A DNA stretch of 39,687 nucleotides from SZUA-217 sp034658975 (GTDB taxonomy: Bacteria; Actinomycetota; Acidimicrobiia; Spongiisociales; ZC4RG35): assembly GCA_034658975.1 (NCBI GenBank), contig JAYEGJ010000030.1, positions 1 through 39,687 of the forward strand, written 5' to 3'. How positions within the stretch are numbered: the stretch's first letter is position 1; the number at the start of each line of letters is the position of its first letter. Made by a program: the position numbers and the translations under genes. Of the stretch, positions 1-8,091 are shown piece by piece. The notes beneath the pieces were generated by a model that worked only from the letters and a program-made list of their open reading frames with translations, had not been told where the DNA came from and made no database searches.

Positions 1-120
1 GTGTGTCGTGAATACGGGGTGCCTGCGGTGACCGGCACGGCGTACGGGACCCAGAACATCAAGACCGGTCAGAGGATTCGCGTCGACGGGTCGGCCGGAA
101 CCGTGACCATCTTGGATTGA
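1..120 (+). CDS. PEP-utilising enzyme, C-terminal end of mobile (swivelling) domain (partial)
   Basis: The frame is open from the first base to a TGA at 118-120 and gives 39 residues. The pattern REYGVPAVTGT, then G-Q-R-I-R-V-D-G, then a G-T-V-T-I-L ending is typical of the last strands of the PEP-utilising enzyme mobile domain, as in phosphoenolpyruvate synthase, pyruvate phosphate dikinase and rifampin phosphotransferase-like proteins. In these proteins the domain carries a phospho-histidine between the nucleotide and substrate sites. The histidine lies upstream of the window, so the exact enzyme cannot be named. A strong hairpin follows the stop. The family call rests on a short fragment. 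Confidence 0.65.
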   Translation: MCREYGVPAVTGTAYGTQNIKTGQRIRVDGSAGTVTILD

Positions 121-128
121 CGATAATC

Positions 129-154
129 GTGGGGGCCGCTGCGGCGGCCCCCAC
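129..154 (+). terminator. GC-rich hairpin after the PEP-enzyme gene
   Basis: A perfect 11-bp stem (arms 129-139 and 144-154) closes a 4-base TGCG loop, starting 9 bases after the stop of the upstream gene and ending 28 bases before the Rieske gene. No T-run follows, so it is not a textbook intrinsic terminator. It could act as a U-less terminator or as an mRNA end stabiliser. Confidence 0.4.
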
Positions 155-181
155 CCCCAACTACAAGGGAAAGAGCCAGAA

Positions 182-1450
182 ATGCTGAAAGAGGAACTCA
201 ACGAAGCCCTAACCAGAGTTGGGCCAGGGACACCGATGGGTGAGCTGCTCCGGCATTATTGGTACCCGATCGCGTTCACCCGCGAGCTCGACGAGTGGCC
301 GATCAAGAAGGTGCGGCTCCTGGGAGAGGATTTCGCCCTGTGGAAGACCCCTCAGGGTGGCTACGGGATCATGCAGGAGCGCTGCCCTCACCGCCACGCC
401 TCGATGGTTTATGGCGTGGTCGAGGAGGAGGGCCTTCGCTGTGGCTACCACGGCTGGCTCTACGATTGCGAAGGCCAGTGCATCGATCAGCCCGCTGAGC
501 CCGAAGCCTCGCTGTTCAAGGACAGGATCAAGGCGTTCGCCGGCAAGGCGGAGGCGATGGGTGGGATGGTCTGGGTCTACATCGGGCCCGATCCCGCACC
601 CGAACTGCCTCGATTCGACGTGTTTGTCGATGCCGGTTTTCAGGATGTCGGGCATTCGGTGCTTCCCTGCAACTGGCTCCAGATAATGGAGAACTCGGTC
701 GACCCTCACCATGTCGAGTGGCTGCACGGTCGCTACTTCAAGTTCATCGGCGAGCAGAGAGGCTTCCTGGCTCCTCCCGCGTTCCAGAAGAAGCATGTGC
801 AGGTGGGCTTCGATCCCATGGAGTGGGGAATCCTGAAGCGACGCGTCCTCGAGGGCCAGACGGAGGCAGACGATGACTGGGCGGTGGGTCATCCGCTCGT
901 CTTCCCGTTCTGCATGAGGGTCGGCGGTGCAGGCATCGACCAGATGCAGATCCGGGTGCCCATCGACGACACGACGACGTGGACGCTCTTCTACGCCAAT
1001 CACCACCCCGATGGGATCGACGAGTTCCCCGAGCAGATCTATCCGACCGACTACGAGTACAAGTGGCTGGATGAGGATGGCGAGCACATCGTCGACTACA
1101 TCGAGGGTCAGGATGTGATGGCCTGGGTGACCCAGGGCGACATCACCGACCGCACGGCCGAGCACATCGGTGGCTCCGACAAGGGAGTCATCATGCTGCG
1201 CCGGATGTATAAGGAGCAGATGGGCCTGGTCGCGGAGGGCAAGGACCCGACAGTCGGTTTCACCAGGGAGAAGCATGAGCGCATCGAGCTCCCCTGCGAA
1301 AAGAACAAGTTCGGGGCAGGCCTGGACTTTGCTCTGGCCTGGATCGACATGGGCTCGAGCCGCTATTCCCCGGACAGGGACACCCTTCAGAAGCTCCACA
1401 TCGATGCGGCCGCTGCAGTCGAGGAGCAGAACCGGGGAGCTGAGAGCTGA
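182..1450 (+). CDS. Rieske [2Fe-2S] aromatic ring-hydroxylating oxygenase, alpha subunit
   Basis: This 422-residue protein has the two-domain plan of Rieske non-haem iron oxygenases. The Rieske motif is CPHRH at 68-72 and CGYHG at 87-91, so C68, H70, C87 and H90 would bind the 2Fe-2S cluster. The mononuclear iron motif NSVDPHHVEWLH at 171-182 supplies H177 and H182, with bridging D174. The layout resembles the phthalate-dioxygenase/VanA group, which hydroxylates or demethylates aromatic acids with electrons from a separate reductase. No reductase or ferredoxin gene lies nearby, so the substrate cannot be deduced. The ATG at 182 follows a purine-rich AAGGGAAAGAG stretch. The stop overlaps a small downstream zinc-ribbon gene, which suggests coupled translation. 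Confidence 0.9.
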   Translation: MLKEELNEALTRVGPGTPMGELLRHYWYPIAFTRELDEWPIKKVRLLGEDFALWKTPQGGYGIMQERCPHRHASMVYGVVEEEGLRCGYHGWLYDCEGQCIDQPAEPEASLFKDRIKAFAGKAEAMGGMVWVYIGPDPAPELPRFDVFVDAGFQDVGHSVLPCNWLQIMENSVDPHHVEWLHGRYFKFIGEQRGFLAPPAFQKKHVQVGFDPMEWGILKRRVLEGQTEADDDWAVGHPLVFPFCMRVGGAGIDQMQIRVPIDDTTTWTLFYANHHPDGIDEFPEQIYPTDYEYKWLDEDGEHIVDYIEGQDVMAWVTQGDITDRTAEHIGGSDKGVIMLRRMYKEQMGLVAEGKDPTVGFTREKHERIELPCEKNKFGAGLDFALAWIDMGSSRYSPDRDTLQKLHIDAAAAVEEQNRGAES

Positions 1451-1731
1451 CCGAAAGAACCCACCCCGCCTATCCAAACCACGTCGAGTCGGTCACGCCC
1501 CTCAAGGGTGTCCGGCTCAGTGGCCCTCATTGGTGGGATCCGGACCGGCTGGCTCATCTCAGCGACATCCCCCACTTCTGTCCCAATTGTGGGGCTGACC
1601 TGGCCAAGGGCATCGTCGTTGAGTTCTGGCACGCCGGCGACCGGATCTATCACGCCTGGTGCCAGGTGTGCGACTGGGCAGGGGACATTGTCCGGGTGAC
1701 ACGGATGGTCGCCTACGAAGCAGCCGATTGA
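1447..1731 (+). CDS. Small zinc-ribbon protein translated with the Rieske oxygenase (CTG start)
   Basis: The frame codes 94 residues with two Cys pairs, FCPNCG and WCQVCDW, about 30 residues apart, as expected of a single zinc ribbon. The rest is Trp- and His-rich and looks like real protein (PHWWDPDRLAHLSDIPHFCP). There is no ATG, GTG or TTG before the first Cys pair, and an in-frame TGA at 1441-1443 blocks any earlier start. CTG at 1447 overlaps the Rieske stop and sits 7 bases after a strong GGGGAG ribosome site (1434-1439), so it is the likely start. Tight coupling suggests a partner or accessory role for the oxygenase. The function is unknown; no family was recognised. Confidence 0.6.
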   Translation: MTERTHPAYPNHVESVTPLKGVRLSGPHWWDPDRLAHLSDIPHFCPNCGADLAKGIVVEFWHAGDRIYHAWCQVCDWAGDIVRVTRMVAYEAAD

Positions 1732-1776
1732 AACGGCCGGGTTTGGTGTTGCCATGGCATCCGGATGGCCGATGCC

Positions 1777-1825
1777 GTTTCTCGAGGCGGTTAGTGCCAT
1801 ATACGGGTCTAACAACCTGAGGTTG
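1777..1825. repeat. 49-bp palindromic intergenic repeat, copy 1
   Basis: This 49-bp stretch matches 32792-32840 at 42 of 49 positions with no gaps. Both copies begin GTTTCTCGAGGCG and end CCTGAGGTT. The centre (1791-1812) is an imperfect dyad of a 22-bp core that is perfect in copy 2. It lies between the convergent ends of the zinc-ribbon gene and trpS. It could be a REP-like element, a bidirectional terminator or a protein-binding site. Confidence 0.6.
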
Positions 1826-1835
1826 TGAGCCTCGG

Positions 1836-2813
1836 CTAGGTGAGGCCGACGGCCTCCCGGACCAAGGTGATGGTGCTGTCGGCCATCTCTCGGGCCTTCT
1901 CCGCGCTGGTCGCCATCACGTCGGCCACCTCGGTGTCGGACATCCCTTCGTAGGCCTCTCGAATCGGTTTGACCCCCTCGGCCACCACCTCGGCCACCGC
2001 GATCTTGAGCACTCCGTACCCGCTCGACCTGTACTCAGCCACGAGATCATCGATGGCACGGCCGCTGAAGTAGGAGAACATCTCCAAGAGATTGGAGACC
2101 CCCGGCTTGTTCTCCCGGTCGAAAGACACTTCGGTACCGGTGTCGGTCACCGCCGACTTGATCTTCTTCATGATCTGGTCGGTGGTGTCGGTGAGGAGAA
2201 TCCGGGACCTCACACTCGGATCAGATTTGGACATCTTGCTCGTCGGGTCGGTTAGCGACATCACCCGGGCCCCGATCGTCGGCGTGATCCTCTCCGGAAT
2301 CGGGAACACCTCGCCAAAGCGACTGTTGAAACGCTCCGCGACATCACGGGTCAGCTCCAGATGCTGCGCCTGGTCGTCCCCCACCGGCACGGCGTGGACT
2401 CTGTGGATCAGGATGTCGGCGGCCTGGAGCACCGGGTAGGCGAGCAGGCTCAGATTCTGACCGGCCTTGTCCGCCTTCTCCTTGAACTGACTCATTCGCT
2501 GGAGGTGCCCGAGCCCGGCAAGGGTTCCCAATATCCACGACAACTCGACGTGCTGGGGCACTTCGGCCTGGTAGTAGACCAGGGAACGTGCAGGATCGAC
2601 GCCAACCGCCAGGATCATCTTGGCCAGACGATGACGGCCCACCTTCAGTTCGGCCGGGTCGTACGGAACGGTCATGGCGTGGAGATCGACGACGCAATAG
2701 ATCGTCTGGTACTCCTCCTGCATGGCAACCCAGTTACTGAAGGCTCCAATCAGGTTGCCCAAATGGGGCTCCCCGGTGGGTTGCATCCCGGAAAACACTC
2801 GCTTGTTGGTCAT
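1836..2813 (-). CDS. trpS: Tryptophan--tRNA ligase
   Basis: This 325-residue class I aminoacyl-tRNA synthetase charges tRNA-Trp in the cytoplasm. The HIGH-type motif appears as TGEPHLGN at 13-20 and the KMSKS loop as KMSKS at 193-197. Together with MQPTGEPHLGNLIGA and a WxxxQ-like region near 30 they are diagnostic of TrpS, and the length is normal for a bacterial enzyme. The ATG at 2813 is preceded by GAGAGGA. The gene stands alone: it follows the terminator of the LCP gene and ends opposite the zinc-ribbon gene, with the 49-bp repeat between them. Confidence 0.97.
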   Translation of the reverse strand: MTNKRVFSGMQPTGEPHLGNLIGAFSNWVAMQEEYQTIYCVVDLHAMTVPYDPAELKVGRHRLAKMILAVGVDPARSLVYYQAEVPQHVELSWILGTLAGLGHLQRMSQFKEKADKAGQNLSLLAYPVLQAADILIHRVHAVPVGDDQAQHLELTRDVAERFNSRFGEVFPIPERITPTIGARVMSLTDPTSKMSKSDPSVRSRILLTDTTDQIMKKIKSAVTDTGTEVSFDRENKPGVSNLLEMFSYFSGRAIDDLVAEYRSSGYGVLKIAVAEVVAEGVKPIREAYEGMSDTEVADVMATSAEKAREMADSTITLVREAVGLT

Positions 2814-2824
2814 CTCGTCCTCTC

Positions 2825-2852
2825 AAAGAAAAGCCGCCGGAGCTCCGGCGGC
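2825..2852 (-). terminator. Rho-independent terminator of the LCP gene
   Basis: A perfect 20-bp palindrome (2833-2852, GCCGCCGGAG arm) is followed on the minus strand by TTTTCTTT (2832-2825). It lies 34 bases after the LCP stop and 12 bases before trpS. This is a textbook intrinsic terminator. Confidence 0.85.
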
Positions 2853-2886
2853 GACATTAGGGCAGGTATAGGTCGTCCGCTGCCTC

Positions 2887-3972
2887 TCAGCTTGCAGCTT
2901 GAGGACTCGAGCCGCCGGCGGTCTCCGGAGTCACGAATCCGGCAACGATCTGATCCACCGGCGTCACCGGCAGGAGCACGGATGCCCCGGCGTCGGTCAG
3001 GTAGTCGTAGACCGGGACTTCGAGCTGGGAAAGGGCTCCGCTGGCCAGTCCGCGCATCGTCCAGGCAAGATCCACCGCGCTGACGAGAGACAACTCGGAA
3101 TCAACCGTGAGGTAGGGGGCGACAGCCTGAGCCGTAGCGGCTATGTCCTGAGGGCTGGAGAAGTCGGCAAGGCGGCTCATCATTTCAATGAGGAAGTCAC
3201 GCTGGCGTTCGTTGCGAGCGAGGTCGCTCACCCCCACCATGATTCGCCATCCATCCTCTGTGAGTTCCTGGGTCTGACGGGAGCGAAGCCACGAGAGAGC
3301 CTGGTCCCCGGTAGCCATTGTGCAGCCGGCCGGCAGCTCGAGATTGGCCCGACCGTCCCGAACCGGATTCTCAACGCAGATCTCGTAGCCGCCGACGGCG
3401 TCGACGGCGTCCTGGAATCCGGCAAGGTCGACCATGGCGAAGTGATCAACTCGTTGCCCGATCAGATTCTCGACCGTGAGAGTCAGCAGCGTGGCCCCGT
3501 TGAGCTCGTCCCCACATCCCTCCAGCATCCCGTTCAAACGTGAGTCATTGCCGGTGCAGATGTTCTCGACGAGGAGATCGCGGGGCAGCGACAGAACGGC
3601 GGCCTCTCGCTCGGTGCGAAGCAACAGCATCACAACGTCGGCTCGCGTCCCTTCAAAATCTCCAAAACCCTCCAGGGAGTCGAGGTCGCTCCTCGAGTCC
3701 GAACCAACGAGCAAGAAGACGTCGACGCCATCGCTCGGCTCGACGAAGCCGGGCTCGCCTTCATCGGACTCACCAGAAGGCTCCGCTGTCGCGTCCTCAT
3801 CGGGAGCGGCCGCCTCTGGCGCGTCAGAGGACATGTCCGAACGATCGATCGTGACGCGATTGACCTCGCTCCAGGTGGACATGGCGAAGGTGACACCGGC
3901 GGCGATGAGCACGATCAGGATGACCGTGCCGCCGATGAGCAAGCGTTTGCGAAGGTGAGAAGAACTACCCAT
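2887..3972 (-). CDS. LytR-CpsA-Psr (LCP) family cell-wall glycopolymer transferase
   Basis: LCP proteins attach glycopolymers from undecaprenyl carriers to peptidoglycan (or arabinogalactan) outside the membrane. This 361-residue protein has a short basic N-terminus, one membrane anchor at about 11-31, an acidic Ala/Pro/Ser-rich linker at about 45-80, then the LCP domain. Family signatures are GSDSR at 90-94, GTRADVVML at about 108-116 and SLPRDL at 128-133, with the conserved Asp and Arg residues that hold the lipid pyrophosphate and metal. A late SDLARNERQRDFL segment matches the family's C-terminal Arg-rich motif. The gene is monocistronic, with its own terminator. The target polymer cannot be told from sequence. 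Confidence 0.88.
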   Translation of the reverse strand: MGSSSHLRKRLLIGGTVILIVLIAAGVTFAMSTWSEVNRVTIDRSDMSSDAPEAAAPDEDATAEPSGESDEGEPGFVEPSDGVDVFLLVGSDSRSDLDSLEGFGDFEGTRADVVMLLLRTEREAAVLSLPRDLLVENICTGNDSRLNGMLEGCGDELNGATLLTLTVENLIGQRVDHFAMVDLAGFQDAVDAVGGYEICVENPVRDGRANLELPAGCTMATGDQALSWLRSRQTQELTEDGWRIMVGVSDLARNERQRDFLIEMMSRLADFSSPQDIAATAQAVAPYLTVDSELSLVSAVDLAWTMRGLASGALSQLEVPVYDYLTDAGASVLLPVTPVDQIVAGFVTPETAGGSSPQAAS

Positions 3973-4032
3973 GACCCCAGTGAAGGATTCTATGACTCCG
4001 TGGTCGCTAGCTGTGACAACCGGGGAGTGAGT

Positions 4033-4146
4033 TCAGGCGGTCGTGGCGACTACCGGCTCGACGGGATTGAGGGAGTCCGACTCGATAAGCGGCAGCGAGA
4101 ACTCGAAGCGGGGCTGGCCAACCTCGGGGCGCGACGTCACATTGGC
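4033..4146 (-). pseudogene. Possible C-terminal scrap of a histidine kinase
   Basis: After the Nudix stop, one minus-strand frame reads 37 residues (RPEVGQPRFEFSLPLIES, then an Ala/Val/Thr tail) up to a TGA at 4033-4035. This looks like the last strand of a histidine-kinase ATPase domain, where 'G-x-F-x-F-x-L-P-L' precedes a short tail. An in-frame stop at 4147-4149 cuts it off and no start codon is present. It could be a decayed remnant or chance. The rest of the 3973-4187 gap shows nothing else. Confidence 0.25.
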
Positions 4147-4187
4147 TCATCGGCAATTGGGCCGCGAATCCTTGAAGGCCGCCAGAG

Positions 4188-4718
4188 CTATTCGTCGAGA
4201 CCGACCAGTTGGCGCACCATGCGGGCAGTTGCGCCCCAGAGCGTGTCGCCCTCCAGGTCGTAGTACCAGACCTTCCAACCATTCCACGGGACGTTCCACC
4301 AGCGAGTGGCATCGGCCAGATCTGAAAGCAGCGGGGTGTAGACCTTGGCAACCTCCCGCTCGGAAGGGACCAGTCCTAGAGGTGTTGAGACCCTCCCGAC
4401 CACCGGCACCACAAGGAGGTTGAACTCCACCGTGTCGATTGGAGGCAGGAATCCCAGCACCTCCACCTGATGGGCGTCGATGCCCACTTCCTCGTGTGCC
4501 TCGCGGAGGGCCGTGCCAACCGGGCCATCGTCTCCGGGATCGGGGCGCCCTCCCGGAAAAGCGATATGGCCGGCGTGAGTCGGCATCGTGTCCGGGCGTT
4601 TGGTGAGCACAACTCGAATGTGACCGTCCTCGTCCTCGAACAACGGGGCCAGGACCGCCGCCATCGGACGTTCATCAGGCTCCGGATACGTATCGAGGTA
4701 TTTCAGGTCCTTCCACAT
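4188..4718 (-). CDS. Nudix hydrolase, CoA pyrophosphatase (NudL/YeaB-like)
   Basis: This 176-residue protein belongs to the CoA pyrophosphatase group of Nudix enzymes, which split CoA or its derivatives to 3',5'-ADP and 4'-phosphopantetheine. The diagnostic N-terminal signature is VVLTKRPDTMPTHAGHIAFP (36-55), the 'LLT-x-R ... H-x-G-x-(I/V)-x-F-P-G-G' pattern, which runs straight into the Nudix box at 56-80. The box keeps the catalytic REAHEEVG (72-79), with Asp in place of the usual first Glu, as is common in this subgroup. The ATG at 4718 lies about 50 bases from the divergent GNAT gene. The exact substrate is inferred from the family. Confidence 0.85.
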   Translation of the reverse strand: MWKDLKYLDTYPEPDERPMAAVLAPLFEDEDGHIRVVLTKRPDTMPTHAGHIAFPGGRPDPGDDGPVGTALREAHEEVGIDAHQVEVLGFLPPIDTVEFNLLVVPVVGRVSTPLGLVPSEREVAKVYTPLLSDLADATRWWNVPWNGWKVWYYDLEGDTLWGATARMVRQLVGLDE

Positions 4719-4769
4719 TTGTTGTTGTGAAGGTTAGGAGTATCTCGATGGCTGAATATCCTGTTCGGG

Positions 4770-5348
4770 GTGCCCAGGGCCCAACTCGAGACAGAACGCC
4801 TGATCCTTCAGCGCTTCGTGCGGCGTGATGCCACGACGCTGGACGATGCCATCAGGGCATCCCTGACCGATCTCAACCAATGGCTTCCGTGGGCCCGCCT
4901 GGATTACACCTCCGGCGACACCACCGCCTTCATACGAGAATCAATATCCGCCTGGAAAGAGGAGCGGGCTTGGGACTACTCGATCCGACTCAAGGACGAT
5001 CCGGGTACGCACATCGGGAACATCTCGGTCTGGACCGTGTCCAAGCTGGGCAAGATCGGCGAAATCGGATACTGGGTCAAGTCCGGCAGAACGAGCAACG
5101 GGGTCTGCACCGAGGCGCTGGACAGTGTGCTCGAAGAGGGATTCGGCTCTCTCGGGTATCACAAGGCGATTCTGCGGATCGCCATCGGGAATGACGCTTC
5201 GGATCGCGTGGCCGAGAAACTCGGGTTCACCCGCGAAGGCGTGCTTCGCGAGGAGCTACTGATTCGCGGCAATTGGGTCGATCACTCACTCTGGTCGTTG
5301 CTCGACAGGGAGTACCGCTCTCTCCGCAGGAGCCGGGCGGCCCAGTAG
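4770..5348 (+). CDS. GNAT-family N-acetyltransferase, RimJ/RimL-like (probable frameshift at the start)
   Basis: The 192-residue product fits acetyltransferases that modify protein N-termini or small amines with acetyl-CoA. It opens with the LETERLILQRF strand usual for this group, then IGNISV and IGYWV strands, the acetyl-CoA loop region GVCTEAL (where R/Q-x-x-G-x-G/A is more usual), and the late EKLGFTREG motif. The GTG at 4770 has no ribosome site. A strong AGGAG (4736-4740) sits 7 bases before an ATG at 4748 in another frame, whose reading MAEYPVRG would join this gene if one G were removed from the run 4767-4770. A frameshift or base-call error at the start is therefore likely. The stop is 8 bases from the convergent esterase gene. 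Confidence 0.82.
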   Translation: MPRAQLETERLILQRFVRRDATTLDDAIRASLTDLNQWLPWARLDYTSGDTTAFIRESISAWKEERAWDYSIRLKDDPGTHIGNISVWTVSKLGKIGEIGYWVKSGRTSNGVCTEALDSVLEEGFGSLGYHKAILRIAIGNDASDRVAEKLGFTREGVLREELLIRGNWVDHSLWSLLDREYRSLRRSRAAQ

Positions 5349-5356
5349 GCACATGG

Positions 5357-7516
5357 CTAGATGGTGGCATTCCAGGCCTCGAGTGTCGGAAGGGCAGCCT
5401 CATAGCCTCGCTCGGCGACACCTGAGGGATCGTCGAAATCGAGAATGGCCACACCCCTCATGTCCAGATCGAGGTAACAGTCGGCCAACCCTGCATCGGT
5501 CTGGATGTCGCGCTCGCGCATCGAAGCGCTGATCATCGACCTCATCAGGACTGCCGCCATCTTTGGATAGCGCTTGCCGTTCGAGGCGATGGAGGAGCGC
5601 AGGGCTTCCCACCCCGATACGGATAGGCCGAAGTCTCCGTGGGCACCGGGACCGCGTACCGGAGCCACATCGACCGCTATCACATGCCCGTGAGGAGTCA
5701 ATTTCCTCGCCACATCGATGGGAAGGTTGTTGAGAACACCCCCGTCCACCAGCAGGTCCTGCCCGAACGGGACCGGCGGCATCACACCGGGAATGGCACT
5801 CGTGGCTCTCAACGCGGCCGCAATGGAGCCAGTGCGATGCAGGTGGATCCGGGCCGCCGACAGATTCGTCGATACACAGAAGAAGGTGTGCCACAGATCC
5901 TCAAGTTCCCTGTCTCCGAATGTGCTCTCCGCCGAGCGGGCGATGCGACGGCCTTTGATAAGTGACACCACAGGGATCGTGTAATCCAGTGCCTTGGAGA
6001 AATGCATCCCGGCCCAATCGACGATTCGATCAGCTTGCCAGGCATCGGCGATGACCGAGCCGATGATGCCCCCGATGGACGCTCCACCAACGATGTCGAT
6101 GGGAATGTCGAGTTCCTCCAGAGCCCGTAGGACGCCGATGTGCGCAAACCCCCTTCCGCCACCGCCACCGAGGACCAGCGCATTCCCGCGGCCGACGGTG
6201 ACCCGGGCCAGGCGAGCCAGGTCGGCAGCCGAATCGTGCTCAATGTGGATCACTTCGGAGCCGTTGAACCTGTCTCGGAGTCGCCCTGATCCAACGGGTG
6301 GCTCGGCACTCGGGGGATGGGTTATGACTACCGTTCGGTGAACGTCGTGTGACTCGCTCTCGATCATGTCGCTGACCTGGGATGCCTCGGCCCGGGTCAG
6401 ATCATGGGGGACCACCACCAGGAGTTGGTCCGCCATCCCCAGGACCCTGCGGGCCCACGGCCCCGGTGTTCTGCCCACGTCGAGAATCATGTGGTCGGAC
6501 TCGAGTTCGAGTTCGTGAACCAGCTTGGACAGTCGCACGTCGCCGATCTCGCCTCGGCCGGCATTGGCCACTCCGGGAGCGGAGAGCAGCGATTCCACCC
6601 GGCCGGGTGACAACAGTCCGACCTTGCCGTACCTCTGAAGTTCCTTCTCCATCCCGGCGATCACGGACTCGACGTCGAGCCGGTCGGAAACCGCCAGGGC
6701 GAGCACGGAGCTGGACGAGGCGTGCCACCTCCGATTCTCGGCGCGAGCGACGGCGTTGAGGCAAACCTGGATCATCAGACGGGGCTGTCGGTCCACCAGG
6801 CCGAAGAAGGCCTGCTCCTCCAGGCGTGCAACAACCGTGTCTCGAACGGCCGTCAAAGTGGCTGTCCGCGGCACTTCCCCGAGCAGCCCCATCTCACCCA
6901 CGACGTCGCCCCTGGACGCCTCGCCCAGGGTCACCTCGGTGTCCAGCGTGGTATCGAACCGAGTCGCCTCCAGCCTTCCCCTGACCACGAAGTAAACGGC
7001 GTCGGATGTGTCCCCCTCGCTGATCAGGACCTCTCCACGACCAAGGCGTCGCCAGTCGACTGCGGCGCAGGTCGACATGAGTAGATCGTCATGGACGAGT
7101 CCGAAGTGATCGGCGAGAAGCTCGGCCAGTTCGCTCTCCTCGGCTCGCCGGATTGCCAGAGCAACCAGGTCCTGGGTGAAGTCGGGTTCGTCTTCGAGCA
7201 GTCGACGAAACTCCTCGGCTGGAAATGCGAGCAGTTCTGCTTCTGTCTGCGCCTCGACCGTCGCCGACCGTGTCCCTCCCCCCATCGACACCATCTCCCC
7301 GACGATGGAGCCCGGATCGCTGATCTCGGCCAGTTTTGCCGTATCGCCGCTGACAGAGCGGACGACGGTCAGGGCGCCTTCGAGGAGCACATAAACGGAA
7401 GAGGCTTCTTCGCCCTCCTCGATGAGGGTTGCCCCTGGTTGGAGTGAGATCCGGGACACAGAGGACCCGTCGTCATCCGCCATCCCGGCGATCGCCTTGA
7501 GAAGATCCTCCCGCAC
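5357..7516 (-). CDS. NTE-type patatin-like phospholipase with two cyclic-nucleotide-binding domains
   Basis: This 719-residue protein has the order seen in bacterial neuropathy-target-esterase homologues. Two cyclic-nucleotide-binding (CNB) domains lie at about 15-125 and 140-250, with GSIVGEM and GDVVGEMGLLGEVPRTAT phosphate-cassette-like stretches. A middle domain without a P-loop covers about 260-435. A patatin domain starts at about 440 with GGGGGRGFAHIG (oxyanion hole). The nucleophile elbow GASIG places Ser at 480 and the DGG motif places the dyad Asp at 591. Such enzymes hydrolyse (lyso)phospholipid esters at the membrane. No membrane helix is obvious. The start is GTG with a weak ribosome site. 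A class III cyclase gene lies 1.6 kb away, so cNMP control is plausible but unproven. Confidence 0.88.
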   Translation of the reverse strand: MREDLLKAIAGMADDDGSSVSRISLQPGATLIEEGEEASSVYVLLEGALTVVRSVSGDTAKLAEISDPGSIVGEMVSMGGGTRSATVEAQTEAELLAFPAEEFRRLLEDEPDFTQDLVALAIRRAEESELAELLADHFGLVHDDLLMSTCAAVDWRRLGRGEVLISEGDTSDAVYFVVRGRLEATRFDTTLDTEVTLGEASRGDVVGEMGLLGEVPRTATLTAVRDTVVARLEEQAFFGLVDRQPRLMIQVCLNAVARAENRRWHASSSSVLALAVSDRLDVESVIAGMEKELQRYGKVGLLSPGRVESLLSAPGVANAGRGEIGDVRLSKLVHELELESDHMILDVGRTPGPWARRVLGMADQLLVVVPHDLTRAEASQVSDMIESESHDVHRTVVITHPPSAEPPVGSGRLRDRFNGSEVIHIEHDSAADLARLARVTVGRGNALVLGGGGGRGFAHIGVLRALEELDIPIDIVGGASIGGIIGSVIADAWQADRIVDWAGMHFSKALDYTIPVVSLIKGRRIARSAESTFGDRELEDLWHTFFCVSTNLSAARIHLHRTGSIAAALRATSAIPGVMPPVPFGQDLLVDGGVLNNLPIDVARKLTPHGHVIAVDVAPVRGPGAHGDFGLSVSGWEALRSSIASNGKRYPKMAAVLMRSMISASMRERDIQTDAGLADCYLDLDMRGVAILDFDDPSGVAERGYEAALPTLEAWNATI

Positions 7517-7711
7517 CGCGGGAAACCTAGTTGATTTGGACGGGGCGCTCGGTCGGAATCCCTAGGTATTTCATGGCCGATCGGCCTGGTCGAGCGAGCC
7601 CATATCGAAGCGCTCGAATGGGTCCGGGCACACCAGGCCCACTGACGTCGTGTGACTCGCCGGCAATGTTCCTAGCCTCAGCTCGATCACGACAACGGCC
7701 CGATATCGGCG

Positions 7712-8068
7712 ATGTCGCTGAGCATGGCTGTGAAGAAGCCCGAGTGGCTCGACGGAGAACGCGGACGGAATGTGCCGGAACAGATGTCCTGGACTCCGGT
7801 CATTTCATTCATCCAGGTTTTGATCGACGCCATGAATGCGATGGTGACGGTACCCGGCGAGTTCAAATCGTTCGGTCATGACTACAGGGGGGACACGGCT
7901 GACTTCGTGCAGGCTGCCTATGGGTTGCCCCCGGTCACGGATGAGCAAAGGCAGGCGATTCATGACACGCTCATCGCCCGTGAGCTCGACCGGGCCAATC
8001 GGATCAAGGTCAAGGATCCCGATGAGATCGAGTCACCGATCGACCAGATGAGCGGCTCGATCCAATAG
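7712..8068 (+). pseudogene. C-terminal fragment of an alpha/beta-hydrolase-like membrane protein (PF10081 type)
   Basis: The 118-residue reading KKPEWLDGERGRNV, SWTPVISFIQVLIDA and GHDYR, ending near LPPVTDEQ, resembles only the last 100 or so residues of the actinobacterial 'alpha/beta-hydrolase family' membrane proteins. There a similar P-x-W-L, W-x-P-V-V-T-F-W-Q, G-H-x-Y series closes a protein of several hundred residues. The likeness extends upstream of the ATG (frame reads LDHDNGPISAM) to a TAG at 7673-7675, so the start is not a natural N-terminus. The catalytic Ser region and the membrane half are missing. It is most likely a truncated remnant, though a short stand-alone gene cannot be excluded. 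The assignment is from memory of the family. Confidence 0.5.
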
Positions 8069-8091
8069 GAGCCGCGCCAGAACTCGATCAT

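Noticed and set aside
209..1477. A long open frame antisense to the Rieske oxygenase (422 codons)
   Set aside because: It mirrors the sense codons of a well-recognised gene, has no motifs or ribosome site, and is rich in Asp/His/Leu as expected of antisense GC-rich frames.
6342..7660. A shared 16-mer, ACGTCGTGTGACTCGC, at 6342-6357 and 7645-7660
   Set aside because: One copy is inside the esterase coding region; no flanking similarity and a match of this length can arise by chance in 40 kb.
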